Source of the DNA: Larkinella insperata
GTDB lineage: Bacteria; Bacteroidota; Bacteroidia; Cytophagales; Spirosomataceae
Direction: 5' to 3'
Assembly (NCBI RefSeq): GCF_026248825.1
Contig: NZ_CP110973.1
Span: 2,065,001 to 2,129,000 of the forward strand
Length of the DNA stretch: 64,000 nucleotides
This document shows positions 50,649 through 57,865 of this stretch, piece after piece (positions within the stretch are counted from its first letter, which is position 1; every line of letters starts with the position of its first letter). Both the position numbers and the translations under genes were made by a program. A model generated the notes under the pieces. That model did no database searches. It worked only from the letters and a program-made list of their open reading frames with translations, and was not told the DNA's origin.

Positions 50649-50650
50649 GT

Positions 50651-52939
50651 ATGAAAAAAATAATCATCCTGTATGGTCTGGCGATTGGCTCCGTACTGGC
50701 TCAGCCAACGCCCCGGTCCAACCCGGCGGCCATGAACCTCTTCATCGACCGTTTGCTGAAGCAAATGACGGTGGAGGAGAAAGTGGGGCAATTGACCCTG
50801 TTTACGAGTGACATGGACGTGACCGGCCCGACGTTGCGCTCTACATATAAAGAGGACATTCAGAAAGGCCGTTGCGGGGCCATCTTTAACGCCTATTCGC
50901 CCCCGTATGTACGGCAGTTGCAGGATCTGGCCGTAAAACAATCGCGCCTGAAAATACCGTTGCTCTTTGGCTACGACGTGATTCACGGACACCGCACCAT
51001 TTTTCCGATTCCGCTGGGCGAAGCCTGCACCTGGGACATGGGATTGATGGAAAAAACGGCCCGTGCCGCTGCGGTTGAAGCCAGCGCCGACGGTCTGCAC
51101 TGGACGTACTCGCCGATGGTCGATATTGCCCGCGATCCGCGCTGGGGCCGGGTAGCCGAAGGCGTAGGGGAGGATACTTGGTTTGGAGAGCAGGTGGCCC
51201 GGGCGAAAGTGCGCGGGTATCAGGGTGATTTGACGAAGCCCGATCAGGTACTGGCGTCCGTGAAACACTTCGCACTATACGGGGCAATTCAGGCCGGACG
51301 TGATTACAATACCGTTGACATGAGCCACCGGGAAATGTTTCAGACTTATTTGCCGCCCTACAAAGCCGCCGTTGACGCGGGAGCCGCCACGGTGATGACG
51401 TCGTTTAACGAGGTGGACGGGATTCCGGCAACGGCCAACCGCTGGCTGATGACCGATCTGCTCCGGAAGCAGTGGGGCTTCAAAGGGTTTGTGGTAACGG
51501 ATTACACGGCCATCAACGAAATGATTCAGCACGGGGTGGGTGCCAATGAGTATGAGGTGGGCGCGCTGGCCCTGCGGGCGGGCGTCGACATGGACATGCA
51601 GGGCGACGTATACCGGACTCAGTTACCGAAATTGCTGGCCGATAAAAAAATTACCATGCAGGAGCTGGATGCCGCAACCCGGCGGGTGCTCGAAGCCAAG
51701 TATCGCTTGGGGTTGTTTCAGGACCCGTATAAATACATCAGCGAGGAGCGGGCGCAACGCGAAATTATGAGCGCCGACAAGCTGGAACTGGCGCGTGAGG
51801 TGGCCCGCAAGTCCATCGTTCTTCTTAAAAATGAAGCCGTAGCCGGAAATCCGGTGTTGCCGCTGAAGAAAAGCGGAACGATTGCTCTCATTGGCCCGCT
51901 GGCTGATAACAAACGCGACATGATCGGTAACTGGAGCGCAGCCGGTGACTGGCAGAAAGCCGTTAGTCTGCGCGAAGGATTACAAACCAAACTGGGCAAC
52001 AGCGCAACGATTCTTTACGCCAAGGGGGCCAACCTGATTGATGATAAAGAACTGGTAACGAAGCTGAATAACAACGGAGGAAACATCTCGACCGACGAAA
52101 AAACGCCCGAACAACTCATTGCCGAAGCCGTGGCCACGGCGCAGAAAGCCGATGTGGTGGTGATGGCAATCGGCGAATCGCAGGGCATGACCGGTGAAGC
52201 CGCCAGCCGCTCCGAAATTGGGATTCCGGAGAATCAGCGCAAACTGCTGGAAGCCATTCTGGCAACGAAAAAACCAGTGGCGGTAGTGCTCATGAATGGC
52301 CGTCCACTGACCCTGGAATGGGAGCATCAGCACGTTCCGGCGTTGCTGGAAACCTGGTTTCTGGGCACGCAGGCCGGTCACGCCATTGCCGATGTGCTGG
52401 TGGGCGACTACAACCCGGCGGGCAAACTGACGATGACCTTCCCGCGCCGGGTGGGCCAGATTCCGGTTTATTACAATGCCAAAAACACGGGGCGCCCCAT
52501 TGATCCGAACAACAAGTATACGTCCAAGTACCTCGATGTACCGAATACCCCTTTGTACCCATTCGGCTACGGGCTAAGTTACACGAACTTTTCTTACAGT
52601 GACATTACGTTAAACAACCCGACGTTGACAGCAACGGGTAAGCTGGAGGTTAGCGTCACCGTCAAAAATACGGGCCAATACGCGGGCGAAGAGGTTGTGC
52701 AGCTTTACATCCGCGACCTGGTGGGCAGCGTAACCCGGCCGTTGAAGGAGCTGAAAGGTTTCCAGAAGATTTCCCTGAAACCGGGCGAGAGCCGAAATGT
52801 GACCTTCACTTTGAAAGAAGCCGATCTGCGGTTTTACGATGCTGCCATGAAATGGACATCCGAGCCGGGCGATTTTACGGTATTTGTCGGGACCAATTCG
52901 CAGGAAGTGAAAGAAGCGCGTTTCAAACTCGTCCGTTAA
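50651..52939 (+). CDS. GH3 beta-glucosidase, BglX-like
   Basis: A 762-residue exported glycoside hydrolase family 3 enzyme. Signal peptide to SVLAQ; the N-terminal barrel has FGYDVIHGHRTIFPIPLGEACTWD, YSPMVDIARDPRWGRVAEGVGEDTW and VKHFALYG; the nucleophile is Asp284 in GFVVTDYTAINEM. The second domain has KSIVLLKNE and the (AV)VVMAIGES segment, and the C-terminus is a fibronectin III-like domain (NTGQYAGEEVVQLYIRDLVGSVTRPLKELKGF). ATG 50651 lies 3 nt after the previous stop. It should cleave the short glucans (sophorose type) released by the GH144 partner. Confidence 0.95.
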   Translation: MKKIIILYGLAIGSVLAQPTPRSNPAAMNLFIDRLLKQMTVEEKVGQLTLFTSDMDVTGPTLRSTYKEDIQKGRCGAIFNAYSPPYVRQLQDLAVKQSRLKIPLLFGYDVIHGHRTIFPIPLGEACTWDMGLMEKTARAAAVEASADGLHWTYSPMVDIARDPRWGRVAEGVGEDTWFGEQVARAKVRGYQGDLTKPDQVLASVKHFALYGAIQAGRDYNTVDMSHREMFQTYLPPYKAAVDAGAATVMTSFNEVDGIPATANRWLMTDLLRKQWGFKGFVVTDYTAINEMIQHGVGANEYEVGALALRAGVDMDMQGDVYRTQLPKLLADKKITMQELDAATRRVLEAKYRLGLFQDPYKYISEERAQREIMSADKLELAREVARKSIVLLKNEAVAGNPVLPLKKSGTIALIGPLADNKRDMIGNWSAAGDWQKAVSLREGLQTKLGNSATILYAKGANLIDDKELVTKLNNNGGNISTDEKTPEQLIAEAVATAQKADVVVMAIGESQGMTGEAASRSEIGIPENQRKLLEAILATKKPVAVVLMNGRPLTLEWEHQHVPALLETWFLGTQAGHAIADVLVGDYNPAGKLTMTFPRRVGQIPVYYNAKNTGRPIDPNNKYTSKYLDVPNTPLYPFGYGLSYTNFSYSDITLNNPTLTATGKLEVSVTVKNTGQYAGEEVVQLYIRDLVGSVTRPLKELKGFQKISLKPGESRNVTFTLKEADLRFYDAAMKWTSEPGDFTVFVGTNSQEVKEARFKLVR

Positions 52940-52974
52940 GAGAATACAGAAACCGATTTTGTTGACAATGAATC

Positions 52975-53014
52975 AAATCATCAGCCCACAGTTTGCGCCG
53001 TGGGCTGATGATTT
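52975..53014. terminator. hairpin between the GH3 gene and DUF5989 gene
   Basis: aaatcatcagcccac (52975-52989) pairs perfectly over 15 bases with gtgggctgatgattt (53000-53014), loop 10 nt. It lies in the converging gap, and the stop codon of the DUF5989 gene (53013-53015) is inside its right arm. Absence of a long T-run makes the mode of termination uncertain. Confidence 0.7.
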
Positions 53015-53162
53015 AGAAAAGCGAATAGATAAATGGCGCGAGGGCTGAGCCGGTTGTCATGACGGTCAATGCGCTCAGCAGCAATAGCAGAATCAGCAGC
53101 GGGTAGAGCCAATACCGTTTGCGGGTCCGCATAAAGAGCCAGAACTCGTGTATAAATTCCAT
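53013..53162 (-). CDS. DUF5989 small membrane protein
   Basis: A 49-residue protein read on the minus strand: MEFIHEFWLFMRTRKRYWLY, then a hydrophobic helix of about 14 residues (PLLILLLLLSALTV), and the end GSALAPFIYSLF. This is the full pattern of the DUF5989 family (EFWxFxxxRKxYWLxPL...GSALAPFIYxLF), which normally sits beside SxtJ and SGNH genes of glycan export clusters. It begins 4 nt after the stop of the SGNH/TPR gene, so it is the last gene of that operon. Its function is unknown. It is short and easily missed by gene callers. Confidence 0.85.
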   Translation of the reverse strand: MEFIHEFWLFMRTRKRYWLYPLLILLLLLSALTVMTTGSALAPFIYSLF

Positions 53163-53166
53163 CGGG

Positions 53167-55071
53167 TTACGGTTTAAGGGTTTGAAGCTGGGCTTTCAAT
53201 TGCAACGCTACCGGATTGCGGGGATCCAGCCGGAGCGATTTGGCGACGTATTTGGCGGCCCCGGCCGTATTCGCAAATTTCAGGTAACCAGCCGCTAGCT
53301 TATTGCTCAGGGCCACGTTTGTGGTGTCGGTCAGGTAGCGGTTTTTGGCCGAAACCAATTGTTCTACAAAGGTTTGGAGTTCATTCAGGCTGAACCGGGT
53401 TTCGTTGTGAGCGGCTGCGTAACGGAGGTACGGTAGGGCTTCGTCCGGTCGGTCGAGTTTCAGCAGCGTAATAAACAGGTTCTGCGCCACCCCAAACGTT
53501 TCCTCCAACTGGAACGCCTTCTTCAGTAACCAGACCGCCCGCTCCGGCTGATTCAGGCTGAGGGCCAGTTTCCCGGCCTGCCCGTAAAAAGCCGGATCAT
53601 GCGGGTACTCCAGCATCAGCGCTTCGGTCACGCGCAAGGCCGCCTGCGGGTTCTGCGTTTTCTGGTAATGGGCCAGCAGTTGCTGCATGGCGTCAGGCCA
53701 CGAAAGTTGCTTCACCACCAGCGCACCGGCCAATTGTTCTTCAGCGGTTTTGGGCCGTTTTTCTTCCGGCGGCATCGGCTCGTTAAACGGCCAGCCCTCC
53801 TTCAAAATGAGCATTTCAAACGCGCCCTTGAGCGAATCCAGCGGTGTAATCGGCATTTGCTGGCGTAGCTGGGCCAATGAAAGACCATCTTTCCACTCGG
53901 CGGCAATCAGTCGCTTCTTTTTCAGGGCTTCGTAAAACGCATCGGAAAGCAGCGCGTACCCATACAGGTTCGGATGAACGTGTTCCAGCAGAGTTTCCCG
54001 GCCCAGAATACCGTTTGGCGATTGCCGCTCGAAAACCGATTTGGTATCTACAACGGTAATGTCCGGATACCGGTTTGCCAGCTCCCGAATTACCTGATTC
54101 ATGGCTTCCGGGGCCCGAAACCGCAGCAAATCCAGTTCCTTGGCCTGCCTAAATCGTTGTTTTGCTTCAGCGAAGCGGTCGTTGGCATACGCCCGGGTAG
54201 CCTCTTCGAACTGGTGCTGAGCCGATACCGTGGTATTGCCCGGTGCACTGACAAACGGTTTTAAATCTTTCTCGTTGCTGACCAGGTTGCTAATAAAAAC
54301 CGGAATATGCTTTTCCGAAAATAACCGGCAAAGATCGTTCAGGTTGGTTTCAAACTGCGCAATGCCTTGCCGATACGTATCCGACCCGTAAGCAATCTGC
54401 TGATCGGCAGCCATGCGTTTCATCAGGTTTTCGCGCAAATCCACCTTGCCGCCCGATACAGTTTTACGAATACCGCTCAGCGTTTGGTTCAGCAACTGCA
54501 TGATCCGCAACTCGCGTAGCCTCAGCACCAGCCGCACCAGCGCCGGATGACCGCCCAGCGAACTGGTAGACCCTACGCCCATAGCGCCGTAATACTCATT
54601 ATGCCCCGTGTAAACGAGAACGGCATCCGGCTCATAGTCGGGCAGTTGCTGGGCAAAACCAAAAACCGTGTAGGAGTTAACCGCCGTCAGCGACAGGTTA
54701 ATGACCTCAAGATTCCGGTCCGGAAAGGTGTGCATCAGCCGGTAGTGCAGCCAGCGGTGGAACGAGCCGTTGTGGAAATACGGGTAGCCAATCGTTGTCG
54801 ATTCGCCCAGCACAAAAATGCGGAACGTGCCCTCGGCTTTGCGTTGTCGGAACGGTTCAAAATTGCCGACGGTGGCGTTATCGGTTTCGGTAAAATACCG
54901 TTCCGACGCATGCGGATTCATGATCCAGTACCCCTTGCGTTGCGGGTCCTCGATAAACAGGCGGTAGTCGTGACCATATCCAGCCAGCCGAAGCAACCCT
55001 TCAACCAACAGCAGCAGCAACAGGGGCGAAAGGGCCGCAAGTCCTTTAAACAGCCACAACCGTTTTTTCAT
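53167..55071 (-). CDS. SGNH/GDSL hydrolase with TPR repeats
   Basis: A 634-residue membrane-anchored protein. N-terminal transmembrane helix (GLAALSPLLLLLLVEGLLRLAGY); SGNH core with the nucleophile Ser in FVLGESTTIGYPY, block II/III TAVNSYTVFGFAQ and VLVYTGHNEYYG, and the acid-His pair in LEHVHPNLYGYALLSDAF. The C-terminal third (from about residue 440) has TPR-like helices (ALMLEYPHDPAFYGQAGKLAL, AVWLLKKAFQLEE, AKSLRLDPRNPVALQLKA). Such proteins probably remove acyl groups from glycans outside the membrane. The 13-nt gap to the phosphoesterase gene and the DUF5989 partner suggest one operon. Confidence 0.9.
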   Translation of the reverse strand: MKKRLWLFKGLAALSPLLLLLLVEGLLRLAGYGHDYRLFIEDPQRKGYWIMNPHASERYFTETDNATVGNFEPFRQRKAEGTFRIFVLGESTTIGYPYFHNGSFHRWLHYRLMHTFPDRNLEVINLSLTAVNSYTVFGFAQQLPDYEPDAVLVYTGHNEYYGAMGVGSTSSLGGHPALVRLVLRLRELRIMQLLNQTLSGIRKTVSGGKVDLRENLMKRMAADQQIAYGSDTYRQGIAQFETNLNDLCRLFSEKHIPVFISNLVSNEKDLKPFVSAPGNTTVSAQHQFEEATRAYANDRFAEAKQRFRQAKELDLLRFRAPEAMNQVIRELANRYPDITVVDTKSVFERQSPNGILGRETLLEHVHPNLYGYALLSDAFYEALKKKRLIAAEWKDGLSLAQLRQQMPITPLDSLKGAFEMLILKEGWPFNEPMPPEEKRPKTAEEQLAGALVVKQLSWPDAMQQLLAHYQKTQNPQAALRVTEALMLEYPHDPAFYGQAGKLALSLNQPERAVWLLKKAFQLEETFGVAQNLFITLLKLDRPDEALPYLRYAAAHNETRFSLNELQTFVEQLVSAKNRYLTDTTNVALSNKLAAGYLKFANTAGAAKYVAKSLRLDPRNPVALQLKAQLQTLKP

Positions 55072-55083
55072 GGCTAAAACCGT

Positions 55084-56325
55084 TTATCGTTTGGCCGTCA
55101 GGTGGTACTGACCAACTTCTTTTCCGTCGTCCAGCAGCATGAGCAGGTGCAAGTCTTTCCGGTCCGCTTTCAGTTTGATCAGCGTCCGGGTACCGTCTTT
55201 CGACCCTCCGCCGATGATGATCGGGTAGTTGTGCTGGCCCGCCACCGGTTCGTGAACGTCGTATTTATGCGTGTGGCCGCTAATGCACAAATCGACCTTA
55301 TGCTTGTTGAACAGGGGCGTAAAAAGTTGCTGGCAATGCATGGGGCCGTGCCAATTGTTGTGGTGATGGGTCGGGATGTGCATAAAAACCACCCGGAATT
55401 TCGCTTTCCGAAAGGCGGCACTCTGCATAACCTGATCCGCCCAGCGGGACTGTTCCTGCCGATAGGCGTCAAAATCAACGATGCCCGCGTAGACGGGTTC
55501 GCTGTCTGGCTTATCCTCGCCGGTGTCGATTACGGTGAAATGTACCGGTCCCCAGGTGTAGCTGTAATACGGTTTGCCTTGCGGATTGGTAAAATACTGG
55601 TGGATTTCACCCCGGTATTTGCCGCGCGTTTCGTGGTTGCCCCGAACAAACAGAAACGGTTTTTCCTGCGCAAAACCGGCTGAACACGGTTTCAGAAGGT
55701 GGTCAATCAGTTGCTGCTCATCGGTCTGGTAATCGAAAAGATCACCGTTCAGAAAAACAAAATCGAACGGATCGCTTCCCTTCAAACTCAGCAGGTGCGT
55801 GATGGTGTCGGGCCGGTCGTGAACGTCGTTCAGCACCAGGCAGCTTACGGTATCGGCCTGTTCATTCGGGGTCGTAAAGCGGAGCAGACCGCTTTCGATC
55901 GTGTTGCCGTAGGTAAGTTTATACGGTTTGAACTCGGTAATTTCTTTGGAAAAAACGCGGTACTGGTAGGTCGTGCCGGGTTTCAGACCGGTGAGGGTGA
56001 TTTTATTGATCCGGTTGTAGGCGTCAACCAACCCGTCGGTAACGCTGTGCGCCTTCTGGCCGAGCGATTCGCTCTCACCGTATTCAACCCAACTGTAGGA
56101 GGGCAGGTTAGCCACCCACATAACCGTCATGGAGCCCGGACCGACGTATTGCAGATACGGTTCGCTCAGAAAAACGTGTCCTTTGGCCGGGTCGGGCGAA
56201 CGCAACGACGGATTTTGGGCCAACACCGATGCGGGCAAGACGCTACCCAGCGCCCCCGTTGCGCCAAGGCCAGCCGCCGATTTGAGAAACGACCGTCGAT
56301 TGGCGGATTGTTTGGGATTGTTCAT
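55084..56325 (-). CDS. Tat-exported metallophosphoesterase, purple-acid-phosphatase-like
   Basis: A 413-residue protein with a twin-arginine signal (NRRSFLKSAAGLGATGALGSV). A fibronectin-like N-terminal domain (PYLQYVGPGSMTVMWVANLPSYSWVEYG, ITLTGLKPGTTYQYRVFS) precedes a calcineurin-type domain with VLNDVHDRPD, FLNGDLFDYQ, VRGNHETRGKY, FMHIPTHHH and SGHTHKYDVH. This is the purple acid phosphatase layout, though shorter. It acts in the periplasm on phosphate esters; substrate unknown. A large inverted repeat lies directly upstream. It leads the operon with the SGNH/TPR and DUF5989 genes. Confidence 0.9.
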   Translation of the reverse strand: MNNPKQSANRRSFLKSAAGLGATGALGSVLPASVLAQNPSLRSPDPAKGHVFLSEPYLQYVGPGSMTVMWVANLPSYSWVEYGESESLGQKAHSVTDGLVDAYNRINKITLTGLKPGTTYQYRVFSKEITEFKPYKLTYGNTIESGLLRFTTPNEQADTVSCLVLNDVHDRPDTITHLLSLKGSDPFDFVFLNGDLFDYQTDEQQLIDHLLKPCSAGFAQEKPFLFVRGNHETRGKYRGEIHQYFTNPQGKPYYSYTWGPVHFTVIDTGEDKPDSEPVYAGIVDFDAYRQEQSRWADQVMQSAAFRKAKFRVVFMHIPTHHHNNWHGPMHCQQLFTPLFNKHKVDLCISGHTHKYDVHEPVAGQHNYPIIIGGGSKDGTRTLIKLKADRKDLHLLMLLDDGKEVGQYHLTAKR

Positions 56326-56351
56326 GAGGTAAAAAATGTGGCAGTGGTCTA

Positions 56352-56398
56352 TCGGAAAACGTTTCCGAATCCGATCAAAATTCGGAAACGTTTTCGGA
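56352..56398. promoter_or_regulatory. inverted repeat with two LacI-type operator-like palindromes
   Basis: aaaacgtttccgaat (56356-56370) is perfectly complementary to attcggaaacgtttt (56380-56394), loop 9 nt. Each arm is itself nearly palindromic around a central CG (ggaaaacgtttcc and ggaaacgttttc), the shape of LacI/GalR-family operators. The pair lies 30 nt upstream of the phosphoesterase ATG and 20 nt beyond the enolase stop. It could also be a simple hairpin that separates the two operons; no T-run follows. Confidence 0.5.
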
Positions 56399-56414
56399 GC
56401 CAGATTGGTCTTTT

Positions 56415-57791
56415 TTACGGCCGGATGATGGTTCCGTCGGCTTTGCGGACCTGCCAGTTTGATTTGGTCGTGATCGGATATTTGGCCGCTTCCTTCTCGT
56501 TGATGTCCACGCCCAGTCCCGGCGCTTCGTTGACCGACATGTAGCCTTTGTTCATCGTCGGGCAGCCGCTGAACACTTCCTTCATCTTATCCGAAAACTG
56601 CACGGCTTCCTGAATACCGAAGTTCCAGACGGCCAGATCGATGTGGGCGTGGGCCGAGTGACCGACCGGCGATACGTCGCCCGGGCCGTGCCAGGCCGTG
56701 CGGATATTGAACCACTCGCCCAGCCGGGCGACTTTCATGGCGGGCGTAATACCGCCAATCTGCGAAACGTGAATTCGAATAAAATCGAACCACTGGTTCA
56801 CCATCGGCTCTTTAAACTCGTTGATGTTGTTGAACAACTCGCCCATCGCAATGGGTACCGAGGTGACCTGACGCAACTGCGCGAACCACTTCATGTTTTC
56901 GGGCGAGAACGGATCTTCAATGAAGAACGGCCGGTAGTCTTCCAGCTTTTTGATCATATTGATGGCATCGATCGGCTGAACGCGCTCGTGAATGTCGTGC
57001 AGCAATTCAATCTCCTCACCGCATTGTTTACGAACTACGTCAAACATCTTCGGCACCGATTTGAGGTAGAGCTGCTCGTTCATGTAATTGTCGGTAGCTC
57101 CTCCAAAATTGGCGGCTTTGAAGTCGGGCTGGCTGTTGCTCGCATTGGCCCCCACGGCCCCGTAACCGCCCTGCTGGATGCGAATGTATTTATAGCCCTG
57201 CTCCATGAATTTTTTCACGCTTTCGGCGGCTGCTTCGGGGGTATTACCGCCCGCGTGGGTATAGCACGGAATAGCGAACCGGGCTTTTCCACCCAGCAGT
57301 TGATACACCGGCATGTTGGCCCGTTTGCCCTTGATGTCCCACAGCGCCTGATCCAGCCCGGAAAGCGCGTTGTTCAGCACCGGACCGTTGCGCCAGTAGG
57401 AGCTGACATAAGCCGCCTGCCACATATCCTCGATGTTGTCCACATCTTTGCCCACACAAAATTCATTCAGGTACGTATTGATGGCCACAATGACCACGGC
57501 CGCCCGTTGCGTAAACGTGGCGCAGCCCAGGCCGTATAAGCCGGGTTCAGTGGTTTCGACTTTGACAACAATCAAATTGGAACCCTGCGGAGCGGTGGCA
57601 ATGGCTTTGACAGACTTGATTTTAACCGGAGCCAGCCCTTTGGCGTACTGGGGAGTTCCCTGCCGTTCGCGGGCTTCGGCGTTGGAAATACCCCCGAACA
57701 AACCCAATAGACCGGCTGACGAGCCAAAGCCTATCTTTTTCAACGTCTCACGACGGCTGTTGAATTCGGCGGGGTTTTCGATTTCTTTCAT
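56415..57791 (-). CDS. mannonate-dehydratase-like enolase superfamily protein (copy 2)
   Basis: A 458-residue ManD-type enolase, close paralogue of the protein at 31000-32364; the stretch LNEFCVGKDVDNIEDMWQAA and its surroundings are almost identical. The twin-arginine-like start is NSRRETLKKIGFGSSAGLLGLFGG. Metal strands LLHDIHE, FFIEDPFSPE and PIAMGELFNN, plus HGPGDVSPVGHSAH, are kept. It follows the second PQQ dehydrogenase after 74 nt. It should dehydrate an aldonate. The paralogues differ in segment 170-230, where substrate choice may lie (YTHAGGNTPEAAAESVKKF, an inserted ANASNSQPDF). Confidence 0.9.
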   Translation of the reverse strand: MKEIENPAEFNSRRETLKKIGFGSSAGLLGLFGGISNAEARERQGTPQYAKGLAPVKIKSVKAIATAPQGSNLIVVKVETTEPGLYGLGCATFTQRAAVVIVAINTYLNEFCVGKDVDNIEDMWQAAYVSSYWRNGPVLNNALSGLDQALWDIKGKRANMPVYQLLGGKARFAIPCYTHAGGNTPEAAAESVKKFMEQGYKYIRIQQGGYGAVGANASNSQPDFKAANFGGATDNYMNEQLYLKSVPKMFDVVRKQCGEEIELLHDIHERVQPIDAINMIKKLEDYRPFFIEDPFSPENMKWFAQLRQVTSVPIAMGELFNNINEFKEPMVNQWFDFIRIHVSQIGGITPAMKVARLGEWFNIRTAWHGPGDVSPVGHSAHAHIDLAVWNFGIQEAVQFSDKMKEVFSGCPTMNKGYMSVNEAPGLGVDINEKEAAKYPITTKSNWQVRKADGTIIRP

Positions 57792-57865
57792 GATTCAGGA
57801 ATTAAAGGTTTATCAACAAAATGTACCTACAAAAGCATCAAAAGACGTTTCGTTACTGTTGGACT

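Noticed and set aside
55699..56544. Open frame of 281 codons opposite the Tat phosphoesterase
   Set aside because: Antisense shadow without signal, domain or promoter; the sense gene has complete motifs.
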